DNA of 64,000 bases from Desulfitobacterium sp050251735 (GTDB lineage: Bacteria > Bacillota > Desulfitobacteriia > Desulfitobacteriales > Desulfitobacteriaceae): positions 62,001 through 126,000 of the forward strand of contig JBFWMF010000001.1 of assembly GCA_050251735.1 (NCBI GenBank). Direction: 5' to 3'. Below the pieces are notes generated by a model. It was not told the origin of the DNA, ran no database searches, and saw only the letters and a list, made by a program, of their open reading frames with translations. The number at the start of each line of letters is the position of its first letter. The first letter of the stretch is position 1. Shown in pieces: positions 1 through 9,189 of the stretch. A program made the position numbers and the translations under genes.

Positions 1-120
1 CAAGTTTTGATGAATCATTTTCAAGGGACTCATAGCAAGGTGAAGCATCACCAACAAGTAGCGGAAGCCTACTCGGGAGGAAATCAATACTCTACAGCCA
101 GCAGAAACTGGGAGCGCTGA
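1..120 (+). CDS. 3' end of an unidentified gene upstream of flaG (partial)
   Basis: An open frame enters from the left edge and ends at the TGA at 118-120, giving 39 visible residues. The tail is hydrophilic, rich in His, Gln, Ser and Gly, and ends in SRNWER. It stops 14 bases before flaG, with an SD (AAGGAGGA) in between, so the two are probably co-transcribed. From position it could be a flagellar export chaperone or another late flagellar gene, but the visible part is too short to assign. Confidence 0.5.
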   Translation, partial: QVLMNHFQGTHSKVKHHQQVAEAYSGGNQYSTASRNWER

Positions 121-134
121 AGGAGGAATTTGCG

Positions 135-515
135 ATGATCACCATCGAGCCGATTCAACCGAATAATCAGAAGACAACAATGCCCGTGGATGCTTATGCT
201 GGTCAAAAGTTGGAACGATCCCAAGATTTTGCGCGACCGGTTGTGGAACGAAAAAATGAAATTCCTGATGCTCGGGAAGACATTCCCAGAGAAGAGGTGG
301 AGAAGGCCTTAGATAAGCTAAACCGCTTCATGAATCTGATCAATAAGGGAATGCGTTTTGATCTCCATGAAGAGGAGGATTCGGAAGAGATTCTCGTCCG
401 GATTGTTGATCAGGATTCAGAAAAAGTTCTCAAGGAGACGTCGCCAAGATGGGTCTTAGAACTCCTTCACAATCTTACAAATGAAGCGGGGTTATTCGTG
501 GATCAACGAGTTTAG
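135..515 (+). CDS. flaG: FlaG family flagellar protein
   Basis: 126 aa, the usual size for FlaG. The N-terminal half is variable and charged. The C-terminal FlaG domain starts near residue 55, with the typical helix around ALDKLNRFMNLI followed by a beta segment (LRFDLHEE-like, then ILVRIVD) and a terminal amphipathic part. FlaG proteins influence flagellar filament length; the biochemical role is not settled. The ATG at 135 follows AAGGAGGAATTTGCG, a strong ribosome site. It closes a transcription unit whose upstream genes (probably flagellin, fliD or similar) lie outside the window, and a terminator follows at 585-619. Confidence 0.85.
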   Translation: MITIEPIQPNNQKTTMPVDAYAGQKLERSQDFARPVVERKNEIPDAREDIPREEVEKALDKLNRFMNLINKGMRFDLHEEEDSEEILVRIVDQDSEKVLKETSPRWVLELLHNLTNEAGLFVDQRV

Positions 516-584
516 TATAATGGATTTAGTTTGTTTAAGATTTAGTTTGCTTAATATGAAACGATAGTGTCGATAGGCATGAGG

Positions 585-619
585 AAAACACTCCAAGCTA
601 TTTGTGGGAGTGTTTTTTT
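585..619 (+). terminator. Rho-independent terminator after flaG
   Basis: Arms AAAACACTCC (585-594) and GGAGTGTTTT (607-616) pair perfectly around a 12-base loop and run into a T tract. It separates the upstream late flagellar unit from the cheA operon. Confidence 0.85.
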
Positions 620-688
620 GATGCTTTAATTCTTTATAGTAATGACAACCTCGTTCAGAATCTAGCATGGCTGAAAAACAGGACAAAA

Positions 689-740
689 GTCCTATAAAAA
701 TAGGACCCCTAAATACAAAATTTGTCAGTTCATTGTATTT
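689..740. promoter_or_regulatory. Two consecutive inverted repeats upstream of the cheA operon
   Basis: GTCCTAT (689-695) and ATAGGAC (700-706) form a perfect 7-bp palindrome around AAAA. AAATACAA (711-718) and TTGTATTT (733-740) form a perfect 8-bp repeat around 14 bases. The right arm of the second overlaps the likely -35 region at 738-743. This arrangement suits operator sites or a structured leader; the cognate factor is unknown. Confidence 0.4.
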
Positions 741-767
741 ACACATAGATTGAGAAGATGTTAGTAT
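738..767 (+). promoter_or_regulatory. Possible sigma-A promoter for the cheA-flgC-fli operon
   Basis: TTTACA (738-743), an 18-base spacer and TAGTAT (762-767) resemble a vegetative promoter of moderate quality. No clear sigma-28 match was seen here, which would fit expression of an early flagellar class before SigD. Confidence 0.35.
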
Positions 768-951
768 TATTAGGTAAAAGTAACGAGAAGCATCAAACTT
801 ATGTTAACAACTCTTTGCTTGGAGGAATTATAAAATAAATGGCGAATTACTCAAAGATGCTTTGAAACTCAAGGGTTTCATCGATTACATAATAATAAGT
901 CTTGGATTTTTATAAATTATGAAAAAGCAAAAGTTAGGGGTGGAACTGGAT

Positions 952-3141
952 ATGAGCCAAGAGGACAATCAAAATATGGGTGTCGATTTGGGAGAGTTTC
1001 TGGAATTTTATCTCCTCGACTCGCAGGAGCAAGTCGAAAAGCTTGCTGCTGGATTGTTGCAATTAGAAAAGGAAGGCAATAATGTCGGTTTAATTAATGA
1101 CTTATTTCGATCGGCACATAGTTTAAAAGGGGCATCCGGGACCATGGGTTTTACATCCATTGTTGCCTTGACACACTCAGCCGAGGATTTACTCGATCGG
1201 TTGCGTCAAGGGAAGATGGAAGTGTCTCTTCCCATGGTCGATATTTTATTAGCGGTTACTGACCGAGTGAAAGAAATGTTAAGACAAGTCGAGCAGCGAG
1301 TGGAAATAAACGTTGAATTTCAAGATTTGGTCGATGAAATGAATGCCCTCATGAGGGGGGAAGCTCCTGTACCGGCCAAACCCATTGAAGCCCCTGTACA
1401 TAGTGAAACGCCCCCTGAATATACACCCATCGATTTCCAACTAACAGAAGAAGTTCGTGACCAAGTTCAAGATGCCCAGGGTTTAGGACATGGCATCTAC
1501 CAAGCGGTCATAAAATTCGCTCCCAATACATTGATGAAGGCTGTGCGTGCAGTCATGGCTGTACAACGCATGGAGAATGTGGGAAAGGTCGTTAAAATGA
1601 TCCCCAGTGTGGAAGACCTTGAAGTGGGCAACGAGGATGAGTTTGCCCTGCTGATCCTCTCCGATGATTCGCCAGAGGAGATTCGGGCAGAGCTATTAGC
1701 CGTATCGGAGATAGCAGAGGTTATCATCCACCCCTATTCCGGTACTACAGCCGGGACTCCACTCGTCACAAACCAAGTGGCAGCAGCAGTACATGCCGAA
1801 GTATTAGAAAATGCAGAAGCGCCTTTTGATACTGAGCAACTGAAGCAAGGAATCAAACCTGCACAACCAGTAGCGGTAAAGGCTGTACCTTCATCTCCCA
1901 CAAAGCCTGTGGCAGGGAATGCTAATAATGGTGCAAGTGAAGGAAGTAATCAAGTCCATACGATTCGAGTCGATACCGTTCGCATGGATAACTTGATTAA
2001 TTTGGTCGGGGAGATGGTCATTACCCGGACTCGTTTAGTTCAAATCGGACTAGATTTAAAAGAACAATATCACATGGATGCCATGGTCAATAACTTAAAT
2101 GAGACGACGGTGTATTTAGGGCGTCTTATGAGTGATTTACAAGAAAGCGCCATGCGTTTGCGCATGGTTCCGATTGGCACTGTATTCAGCCGCTTTCCGC
2201 GCCTGGTGCGAGATCTATCACGCAAAACTGAAAAAGAAATCGAACTGGTCCTCAAGGGTGAAGATACTGAATTAGATAAGACGGTCGTGGAAGTGATTGG
2301 CGATCCCCTCATGCACCTGATTCGTAACTCTGTCGATCATGGTATTGAATCCCCCGAAGAGCGTCGTGCTGCAGGCAAGCCAGAGTTGGGAACCATTACC
2401 CTTGATGCGTATCATGAAGGAAACCATATCGCTATTCTCATCTCAGATGACGGCAAGGGCTTGGATCTCAATAGAATCTACGAAAAAGCACTAAGCAAAG
2501 GGCTGGTCGGGGAAAGAGAAGGTCTCTCGGATCGAGATATCGCTAATCTAATTTTCTTGCCAGGCTTTAGCACGGCAGACCAAGTCACGGATATCTCCGG
2601 ACGGGGAGTCGGTATGGATGTTGTTAAGAAAGCCTTGAATAATCTGGGCGGCATGATTGACATCACCACGCGAGCCGGCGAAGGGACAACGTTTACCATA
2701 CGCCTACCCTTGACCTTGGCCATTATCCAAGCCCTACTGGTTGAAGCTGGTACAGAGATCTATGCTGTTCCCCTATCATCTGTATTGGAGACTCTGCTGG
2801 TCGAGCAAAAGGAAATCAAGAATGTGGGCGGCATACCTATGGTACAGCTTCGTGGCAATACCTTGCCCTTGATTTCTCTACGTGAAAAATTCGAGCTTCC
2901 CCCGACAGAGGTTGAGCCGGAAGAAGTTTTTGTTGTTGTCGTAGGCTTAGGTGATAAGGCCTTGGGTCTGATCGTCGATGGATTGCGCGGACAACAAGAG
3001 GTAGTCATAAAATCCTTAGGAGAGTACCTCAATAATCTGCCCGGGATTGCCGGGGCTACTATCTTAGGTGATGGTAAAGTAACTCTGATTCTCGATATTG
3101 GTAGCTTAATTCAAGATATACTAGTGACCAGAAGAGGTTAA
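952..3141 (+). CDS. cheA: Chemotaxis histidine kinase CheA
   Basis: About 729 aa. The order is HPt domain with phospho-acceptor His56 in AHSLKGASGTMGF, a P2-like region (~170-280), a Pro/Ala linker, dimerisation domain (from IRVDTVRMDNLINLVGEMV), HATPase with the N box HLIRNSVDHGIE and the G box GRGVGMDVV, and a C-terminal CheW-like domain. CheA phosphorylates CheY and CheB in response to chemoreceptors. The ATG at 952 is preferred over the in-frame ATG at 919, because AGGGGTGG (936-943) lies 8 bases before it while 919 has no ribosome site. It is followed 20 bases later by cheW. First gene of the long flagellar operon. Confidence 0.95.
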   Translation: MSQEDNQNMGVDLGEFLEFYLLDSQEQVEKLAAGLLQLEKEGNNVGLINDLFRSAHSLKGASGTMGFTSIVALTHSAEDLLDRLRQGKMEVSLPMVDILLAVTDRVKEMLRQVEQRVEINVEFQDLVDEMNALMRGEAPVPAKPIEAPVHSETPPEYTPIDFQLTEEVRDQVQDAQGLGHGIYQAVIKFAPNTLMKAVRAVMAVQRMENVGKVVKMIPSVEDLEVGNEDEFALLILSDDSPEEIRAELLAVSEIAEVIIHPYSGTTAGTPLVTNQVAAAVHAEVLENAEAPFDTEQLKQGIKPAQPVAVKAVPSSPTKPVAGNANNGASEGSNQVHTIRVDTVRMDNLINLVGEMVITRTRLVQIGLDLKEQYHMDAMVNNLNETTVYLGRLMSDLQESAMRLRMVPIGTVFSRFPRLVRDLSRKTEKEIELVLKGEDTELDKTVVEVIGDPLMHLIRNSVDHGIESPEERRAAGKPELGTITLDAYHEGNHIAILISDDGKGLDLNRIYEKALSKGLVGEREGLSDRDIANLIFLPGFSTADQVTDISGRGVGMDVVKKALNNLGGMIDITTRAGEGTTFTIRLPLTLAIIQALLVEAGTEIYAVPLSSVLETLLVEQKEIKNVGGIPMVQLRGNTLPLISLREKFELPPTEVEPEEVFVVVVGLGDKALGLIVDGLRGQQEVVIKSLGEYLNNLPGIAGATILGDGKVTLILDIGSLIQDILVTRRG

Positions 3142-3161
3142 TATAAAAGGAGGGCAAAAAA

Positions 3162-3605
3162 ATGGCAGAAGAACAATTAGTTACTTTCGGTCTCGGCACA
3201 GAGGAATTTGGGGTGGACATCATGCTTGTCCAAGAAATTATTCGTATCCCTCCCATTACACGGGTCCCTAAAGCTCCGGACTATGTAGAAGGTGTTATTA
3301 ATCTGCGGGGTAATGTTATTCCTGTCGTCAGTCTGAGGACTCGTTTTGGTATGGAGCGTGTCGAAGAGAGTGATTTGAGCCGGATTATCGTGCTCCAAGT
3401 CCAGAATAAAGTCTTTGGTATTCGGGTGGATGCCGTCACGGAAGTGCTGCGTCTGGATACCGAATCGATTGAACCACCACCGCCAGTGGCCTTAGGGATG
3501 GATTCTCATTTTATCCGTGGTGTGGGCAAGATTGGAGAGCGTTTACTTATTCTTCTCAATCTCGATAACATCATGGGCGGTGAGATAAGCCATGAATCGG
3601 CCTAA
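3162..3605 (+). CDS. cheW: Chemotaxis adaptor CheW (first copy)
   Basis: 147 aa, a single CheW domain with the family's DIMLVQEIIR-type opening, the VINLRGNVIPVV core and a closing LILLNLDNIM strand. CheW links CheA to chemoreceptors in the membrane-associated array. The start follows AAAAGGAGGGC. Its last 14 bases overlap the start of cheB, suggesting translational coupling. A second cheW (30765-31220) lies at the far end of the cluster. Confidence 0.95.
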   Translation: MAEEQLVTFGLGTEEFGVDIMLVQEIIRIPPITRVPKAPDYVEGVINLRGNVIPVVSLRTRFGMERVEESDLSRIIVLQVQNKVFGIRVDAVTEVLRLDTESIEPPPPVALGMDSHFIRGVGKIGERLLILLNLDNIMGGEISHESA

Positions 3606-4740
3606 TTCCCCAATCACAGTTCTGATTGTGGATGACTCTCCCTTCATGCGTCTTACACTCCAGAAGATATTAAGCCAAGATCCAGAAATTAAGGTCTTAG
3701 ATACAGCCCGAGATGGTCGCGAAGGTATTGAAAAGCTTCAAGCTCTCCGCCCTCAGGTGGTGACAATGGATATTGAGATGCCGGTCATCGACGGTCTACA
3801 AGCACTAGGGGAGATTATGCGTTGGCAACCGACACCGGTTATTATCCTGAGCGCTTTGACTACAGAGGGGGCTCAAGCCAGCCTGAAAGCTTTAGAGGCG
3901 GGAGCCTTTGAAGTGGTGACTAAGCCTTCCGGTGGACCCGGAGATGTGCAGGCGTTGGCTCGGGACCTGATCGACAAAGTCAAAGCAGCAGCCCAAGTGG
4001 ATCCTAATCGGTTAGCTAAAAAAGGGGTAAACCGATCAATAATAGGTGCCGGAACTCGGCCGACTCCACTGATAAACGCACCGGAGCCGAATCCGCGGCC
4101 CGTCTCCGCTACCATAGCCAAGAAACATTCCTTGGAGCGGGGAGAATCCACGCCTAAGCATCCGATTGAGATCGTAGCGATTGGGACCTCTACCGGAGGA
4201 CCCTCGGCCCTCCAAGCTGTTTTGACACAACTCCCGGCTAATTTTCCGGTTCCCGTACTTGTTGCTCAACATATGCCACCCGGCTTTACGGCGCCTTTGG
4301 CCCAACGCCTCAACGGCATGTCTCCACTTCATATCCGAGAAGGAGTTCATGGTGAGGCTTTAAAGGCGGGAACGATCTATGTTGCCCCTGCCGGTAAACA
4401 GATGCAGGTTCAGCGTCGGGGCACCCAGCTCCATCTCCATATCGGTGATGAATCTCCTATAACGACCCTTTACCATCCTTCGGTAGATGTTATGTTCTTA
4501 TCCTTGGCTAAGGAAGTGGGTAAAGGGAGCTTAGGGGTGGTCATGACCGGCATGGGCAATGATGGCCTTAAAGGGATGAAAGAGATCAAGGAACGAGAAG
4601 GCTTTGCCATTGCCGAGTCTGAAGAGACCTGTGTGGTTTATGGTATGCCGCGAGCGATTGTTGATGCGGGATTAGCCAATCGGGTTGTTCCTTTAGGGGA
4701 GATTGCTCGAACAATAGTTGAATGTGTGCAAAGGAGGTAA
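3592..4740 (+). CDS. cheB: Chemotaxis response regulator and protein-glutamate methylesterase CheB
   Basis: 382 aa. The receiver domain carries Asp60 in VTMDIEMPVIDGL. A linker (~130-190) leads to the methylesterase domain, whose catalytic triad is visible as Ser200 in GTSTGGPS, His227 in VAQHMPP and Asp324 in MTGMGNDG. It removes methyl groups from, and deamidates, chemoreceptors once phosphorylated by CheA. The partner methyltransferase CheR is not in this window. The gene begins inside the end of cheW and runs to 5 bases before flgC, so chemotaxis and basal-body genes share one transcript. Confidence 0.95.
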   Translation: MNRPNSPITVLIVDDSPFMRLTLQKILSQDPEIKVLDTARDGREGIEKLQALRPQVVTMDIEMPVIDGLQALGEIMRWQPTPVIILSALTTEGAQASLKALEAGAFEVVTKPSGGPGDVQALARDLIDKVKAAAQVDPNRLAKKGVNRSIIGAGTRPTPLINAPEPNPRPVSATIAKKHSLERGESTPKHPIEIVAIGTSTGGPSALQAVLTQLPANFPVPVLVAQHMPPGFTAPLAQRLNGMSPLHIREGVHGEALKAGTIYVAPAGKQMQVQRRGTQLHLHIGDESPITTLYHPSVDVMFLSLAKEVGKGSLGVVMTGMGNDGLKGMKEIKEREGFAIAESEETCVVYGMPRAIVDAGLANRVVPLGEIARTIVECVQRR

Positions 4741-4745
4741 CAACC

Positions 4746-5273
4746 ATGAGTATTTTTGGATCAATGGATACCAGCGCCTCGGGCTTGACTGCTCAACGGT
4801 TGCGCCTTGATGTCATATCCAATAATATTGCAAATATCAATACCACCCGGACAGGAGAGGTTACTCCAGGGGGGAACCCTATTCCATACCAACGCCAAGT
4901 CGTCGTATTTAAAGCGAGAGAACCTCAATTTAGCTTTGCTGAAACGCTAAATCAGGCCTTGCAGGGGAAACGAGTGAATTCCACAGCCCTAACGGCAGGA
5001 CTTGCCACCCGTGGTAAGACCGGCAATGGGGTGGATGTTCAAGCCATTGCGGAAGATCCTGCTGCATTCCGTCTGGAGTACAACCCGGATTCACCTGATG
5101 CAGCCCAAACTCCTGAAGCAGGGTTTCCTGCCGGTTATGTACGATTACCTAATGTCAATATCGTCACCGAAATGGTGGATATGATATCAGCCTCGCGGGC
5201 TTATGAAGCGAATGTTACAGCGATGAATGCTTCTAAGTCGATGATGAGCAAAGCTTTGGAAATAGGGAGGTAA
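4746..5273 (+). CDS. flgC: Flagellar basal-body rod protein FlgC
   Basis: 175 aa. It shows the N-terminal rod signature (SASGLTAQRLRLDVISNNIANINTT) and the C-terminal coiled-coil end (MVDMISASRAYEANVTAMNASKSM). FlgC is a proximal rod component exported through the flagellar type III apparatus. The ATG at 4746 sits behind AAAGGAGGTAAC; an upstream in-frame start inside cheB lacks a ribosome site. Usually flgB directly precedes flgC, but here cheB does, and flgB is found at 29529. Confidence 0.95.
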   Translation: MSIFGSMDTSASGLTAQRLRLDVISNNIANINTTRTGEVTPGGNPIPYQRQVVVFKAREPQFSFAETLNQALQGKRVNSTALTAGLATRGKTGNGVDVQAIAEDPAAFRLEYNPDSPDAAQTPEAGFPAGYVRLPNVNIVTEMVDMISASRAYEANVTAMNASKSMMSKALEIGR

Positions 5274-5281
5274 TATATTAA

Positions 5282-5626
5282 ATGGCTATTAATCCAATCG
5301 CTCCGTTGAACCCTATGCTATTGACTCCTAATCTGAATTCAATTCAGGGGATAAATACCCAGGGGAATCAAGAGAAGTTAGGTGATGTGGGAGCAGGCAA
5401 AGTCGGTGCAGATTTTGGTCAATTCTTGAACGAGGCTTTACAGAAGGTCGATGCCCTTCAGAAGGAAGCGGATGTAGCTAGTTTTGGACTAGCCACAGGT
5501 AAGATCCAGGACCTCCACACAGCAGTCATTGCCATGGAAAAAGCCAGCCTTTCCTTATCCTTAACTGTAGAAATGCGCAACAAAGTGCTGGATGCATATC
5601 ATGAAGTCATGAGAATGCAGATTTAA
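5282..5626 (+). CDS. fliE: Flagellar hook-basal body complex protein FliE
   Basis: 114 aa. After a ~45-residue variable N-terminus comes the FliE domain, seen in FGQFLNEALQKVDALQKEAD, a central helix with IQDLHTAVIAMEKASLSLSL, and the C-terminal VRNKVLDAYHEVMRMQI-like end. FliE joins the MS ring to the rod. It starts 8 bases after flgC behind AGGGAGGTAA. A 93-base gap to fliF shows no terminator. Confidence 0.93.
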   Translation: MAINPIAPLNPMLLTPNLNSIQGINTQGNQEKLGDVGAGKVGADFGQFLNEALQKVDALQKEADVASFGLATGKIQDLHTAVIAMEKASLSLSLTVEMRNKVLDAYHEVMRMQI

Positions 5627-5719
5627 TTATGAGTACATAAATAGATACGGTTTCTTGAGTCAGTTTTAGGGGTTATCTTGTAAAAAACATGAGTAGATAC
5701 AGAAAGAGGAGCGATACCT

Positions 5720-7321
5720 TTGAATTTTTCGTGGGCTGAAATTAAATCATCCGTACAAGCATTTTGGGGCAAACTCTCTCGCCTACAAAAGGTTGTTACT
5801 ATCGCCGCTCCTCTGGCAGTTGCTATTGCACTTATCTCCTTGCTTTATTGGGCAAGTAATCCTAATTATGTGCCAATCTTTACGGAACTGTCTGATGTAG
5901 AGGCCGGAGAGATTACGACTGAATTAAAGGCATTAAAAGCTGATTACAAATTAGGTAACAATGGTTCTTCTATTTTGGTTCCTGAAAAAGAGGCAGCAGC
6001 GATTCGACTGGAGCTGGCCAATTCTGGCTTGCCGAAAGGAAGTCAATTCAGTTGGAGTGAAAGCCTTAACCAGATGCGCGTCGGGGAGACAGAATCTGAC
6101 CGCAGATTGCGTTATAATTTAGGGTTGCAAACAGAGCTCGAGACAACCTTAAGGACCCTAAGTAGCGTCCAAGCTGCCAGAGTGCATTTAGCAATACCAG
6201 AGCCGACCCTTTTCGTGGAGCAGCAGGAGGACACTACAGCAGCCGTCACTCTTACCCTTAAGGAAGGGGAGCCTATCACTGAGGAGCAGATCCGAGGGAT
6301 TGCTAATCTATTATCTGCTTCAGTGGAAGGACTTAAGCTAGAGAACGTGACTATCGTGGATTCTAATGGGAATGTCCTTTCTGACGTGCTAAGTGAAGAT
6401 AAATTACCAGGAAAAATGACAGCTACCCAGATTCAGCTGAAGCAGCTTACAGAAGAGAATATTCGCAAATCCGTGCAAAGCATGTTAGATAAGGTGTTTA
6501 GCCCCGGGAAGACGGTAGTCCGCGCCAATGCGACCTTAGATTTCGATGAAGTAAAGACGGACTCAGTGGTCCATGGACCGGGTGCTGTGCTCAGTGAGGC
6601 ACATACAACGGAGAACACGACGAATACCTCTGCAGGTGGAACTGCCCCAGGGGTTAATACCAATGTTCCGGGCTATATCGCCCCGGATGGACAGGGTGCA
6701 ACCTCAACATCGGAAAGCACCAGTGACACCATTAACCACCAGGTCGACAGCACCCAAGAACAACGGGTTAAGAACCAAGGAGATATTAAGCGTCTTTCTG
6801 TCTCAGTAATGCTGGATGCCGACACCATAAGTGAGGATCAGGTAGACCAGATTAAGGCGATTGTAGGTTCAGCAGCCGGAATCCTTCTAGAACGAGGAGA
6901 TGAAATTCAGGTAGCGGCTTTACCTTTTGATAAAACAGGTGCCTTAGAACAAGAACAAGCCATGGCAGAAGCAGCCCGTAAAGAGCAGATGCGTACTTAT
7001 ATCGAATGGGGAGTAGGGGCCCTATTAGCACTGGCCTTCTTATTCGTTCTTTTCCGTATGCGCTCCAAACGCAAGCAGGACTCAGAGGCATTTGGCCTCG
7101 GTCAAGAGCTTCAACCTGTGCCGCTAGCGGCCGCTGAAGAGCTTCTACTTGCCCAGCAGGAGGCTGAGCGGGAAGCTGAGCTTAAGCTTGCTCAAAACAA
7201 ACAAAAAACTGCCGAAGAAATTGAACGCCAAAAAATTAAAGAAGCCGTGGACACCTATGCCCAGAGCAACCCAGATGAAGTGGCACGTCTAGTTAAAACA
7301 TGGCTTGCGGAGGAAAAGTGA
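5720..7321 (+). CDS. fliF: Flagellar MS-ring protein FliF
   Basis: 533 aa with a TTG start behind AAAGAGGAGCG. A first membrane helix (~25-46) is followed by the YscJ/FliF domain (YVPIFTELSDVEAGEI onward), a Gly/Ser/Thr-rich flexible stretch (~295-340), the C-terminal periplasmic domain, a second membrane helix (~430-447) and a charged cytoplasmic tail. The tail's last ~25 residues are the FliG-binding part. FliF forms the membrane ring on which the motor is built. The next gene, fliG, starts 1 base after the stop. Confidence 0.95.
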   Translation: MNFSWAEIKSSVQAFWGKLSRLQKVVTIAAPLAVAIALISLLYWASNPNYVPIFTELSDVEAGEITTELKALKADYKLGNNGSSILVPEKEAAAIRLELANSGLPKGSQFSWSESLNQMRVGETESDRRLRYNLGLQTELETTLRTLSSVQAARVHLAIPEPTLFVEQQEDTTAAVTLTLKEGEPITEEQIRGIANLLSASVEGLKLENVTIVDSNGNVLSDVLSEDKLPGKMTATQIQLKQLTEENIRKSVQSMLDKVFSPGKTVVRANATLDFDEVKTDSVVHGPGAVLSEAHTTENTTNTSAGGTAPGVNTNVPGYIAPDGQGATSTSESTSDTINHQVDSTQEQRVKNQGDIKRLSVSVMLDADTISEDQVDQIKAIVGSAAGILLERGDEIQVAALPFDKTGALEQEQAMAEAARKEQMRTYIEWGVGALLALAFLFVLFRMRSKRKQDSEAFGLGQELQPVPLAAAEELLLAQQEAEREAELKLAQNKQKTAEEIERQKIKEAVDTYAQSNPDEVARLVKTWLAEEK

Positions 7322-7322
7322 C

Positions 7323-8327
7323 ATGAGCCAGCATCTTAACGGAATTCAGAAGACAGCGATATTGATGATTGCCTTGGGGTCTGAACGGTCTGCGAAGGTC
7401 GTTCAGCACTTAACTGAGGCGGAGATTGAGCAACTGACATTAGAGATGGCTAATGTACGCAAGATTTCATCGGAACAGCGGGATAAGGTTGTCGATGAAT
7501 TCTACCAGATGTGTGTAGCTAATGATTATATCTCTCAGGGTGGTATCGACTACGCACGGGATGTTTTGGAGAGAGCCCTAGGTGAGCAACGGGCTTTTGA
7601 GATTATTACCCGTCTTTCTACTTCTTTGAAAATGCGCCCCTTTGATTTAGTGCGACGTACTGACCCCAAGCAATTGCTTTCTTTTATTCAAGGGGAGCAT
7701 CCCCAAACCATTGCCTTAATCATGACTCACTTGCCGGCAGACAAAGCGTCGATTCTCCTTTCTAGCTTGCCTCAGGAGCGACAAGCCGATGTGACGAAAC
7801 GGATTGCATTAATGGGTAGAACTAGTCCTGATGTTTTAAAAGAGATCGAAAAGATACTAGAACGCAAAATTTCCAGTTTGGCTCCCACGGATTACACGAC
7901 ATCCGGGGGTATCCAAAGTGTAGTCGATATTCTTAACCGCAGTGATCCAGGCACCTTAAAAGTTGTCATGGAGACCTTAGAAGTGGATGATCCGGAATTG
8001 GCTGAACAGGTTAAACGGCAGATGTTTGTTTTCGAAGATATCGTTATGCTGGATGACCGGGGCATACAGCTGGTGCTGCGTGAAGTAGATATGAAGGATA
8101 TGGCCCTCTCACTCAAAGGCTCTAATCCGGAAGTGGCTCAAAAAATCATGGCCAACATGTCTGCCCGAGCATCACAAAACTTACGCGAAGATATGGAGTT
8201 CATGGGGCCTGTCCGCTTGAGAGATGTCGAAGAAGCACAACAACGTATTGTTAAAGTAATTCGTCGACTGGAAGAAACCGGTGCAATCGTCATTTCGAGA
8301 GGTGGCAGTGATGAGATCATATATTAG
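7323..8327 (+). CDS. fliG: Flagellar motor switch protein FliG
   Basis: 334 aa. The N-terminal domain binds FliF; the middle domain shows the EHPQT motif in SFIQGEHPQTIALIMTHL; the C-terminal torque domain has the charged ridge around DRGIQLVLREVDMKDMALSLKG. FliG is the rotor part that meets MotA and sets rotation direction with FliM and FliY. The ATG at 7323 is chosen because GGAGGAAAA at the end of fliF lies correctly upstream; an earlier in-frame TTG inside fliF would add six unlikely residues. Confidence 0.95.
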   Translation: MSQHLNGIQKTAILMIALGSERSAKVVQHLTEAEIEQLTLEMANVRKISSEQRDKVVDEFYQMCVANDYISQGGIDYARDVLERALGEQRAFEIITRLSTSLKMRPFDLVRRTDPKQLLSFIQGEHPQTIALIMTHLPADKASILLSSLPQERQADVTKRIALMGRTSPDVLKEIEKILERKISSLAPTDYTTSGGIQSVVDILNRSDPGTLKVVMETLEVDDPELAEQVKRQMFVFEDIVMLDDRGIQLVLREVDMKDMALSLKGSNPEVAQKIMANMSARASQNLREDMEFMGPVRLRDVEEAQQRIVKVIRRLEETGAIVISRGGSDEIIY

Positions 8328-9189
8328 GGCTCGAGTGGTTAAATGCAATGCCGTAGCATTCAGTGACCCCTGTGTGGTTGAACAAACTGAGGAATTGCAG
8401 CTACTAGGTAAGCATCTATCCCTACTCAAGAACCAAAAAGATAGCTTTGCCAAAGAAGAACACTTTCAACCTCTATCGATCAATAGGGTTGAAGAAGTTG
8501 AGCTAACTGAAGAAATTGAAGAGGGTGCAAGCCGTCAGCTTCAAGAGGCTCAGGCGCAAGCCGAGAAAATCATCGTTGAGGCTGAACAAAACTATGCTGA
8601 GGCCCTGTTAGCTCTTGAGCAAGCTAAAAAGGAAGCTGCTGATCTCCTGGAAAAGGCACGGGTTGAAGCAGAAGACTTTGCCAAAAAGCTTCATGAGGAG
8701 GTCTCCCAAGAAGCGTACCAAGAAGGACATGCCCAAGGGCTTGAGGAGGGTAGAGCTCAAGGCACAAGTGAAGCTGAGTTAATCAAGTCCGAAGCCCAAA
8801 AGATTCTTGGCCTTGCCCAAAAGGCTGCTCAAGAGGAATGGAGTAAAGTCGATGAAACCATGCTCCAGCTAGCCTTGAGGGTTGCGGAGCGGGTTCTAAG
8901 GGTCCAAATCCAAGAGCATCCCGAGCACTTATTACAACGAATTCGTGCCCTATCCTTACTCCCTGAAGAGCGCGAAGGATGGAAGCTTCATGTTTCCTTG
9001 GCAGACTACACATGGCTTACTCAATCAGCAGAAGATATTAATATCCCCTTGTTAGAAGACCAAACCCTGGCCGCTGGGGATTGTTTCCTCGAATGCTCGG
9101 AAGGTATTTTTGATGCTCGTGTGGAGGCACAGCTGGATCGCTGTGAACAACTCCTAAGAGAGGAGCTCAGGCATGACCGATTGGCCTAA
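8311..9189 (+). CDS. fliH: Flagellar assembly protein FliH
   Basis: About 292 aa from the ATG at 8311, behind AGAGGTGG. A long Glu/Ala-rich coiled coil (~75-165) contains the Gly-spaced repeat YQEGHAQGLEEGRAQG typical of FliH, and a C-terminal domain (~185-290) is related to stator subunits of V/A-type ATPases. FliH regulates the export ATPase FliI and carries it to the export gate. It overlaps the ends of fliG and fliI by 17 bases each. Confidence 0.9.
   Translation: MRSYIRARVVKCNAVAFSDPCVVEQTEELQLLGKHLSLLKNQKDSFAKEEHFQPLSINRVEEVELTEEIEEGASRQLQEAQAQAEKIIVEAEQNYAEALLALEQAKKEAADLLEKARVEAEDFAKKLHEEVSQEAYQEGHAQGLEEGRAQGTSEAELIKSEAQKILGLAQKAAQEEWSKVDETMLQLALRVAERVLRVQIQEHPEHLLQRIRALSLLPEEREGWKLHVSLADYTWLTQSAEDINIPLLEDQTLAAGDCFLECSEGIFDARVEAQLDRCEQLLREELRHDRLA

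Larger units (their letters stand above)
516..951 (+). other. Intergenic leader between flaG and cheA
   Basis: 436 bases without a convincing gene. It holds a terminator (585-619), two perfect inverted repeats (689-706 and 711-740) and a possible promoter (738-767). After that, GGAGGAA at 821-827 is followed by a short frame of only eight codons from an ATG at about 839. Another frame nearby reads a short hydrophobic peptide before stopping. These could be a leader peptide or the remains of a gene; neither can be supported further. Confidence 0.5.

Noticed and set aside
492..746. 84-codon minus-strand frame downstream of flaG
   Set aside because: It runs through the terminator and inverted repeats and has no recognisable protein features.
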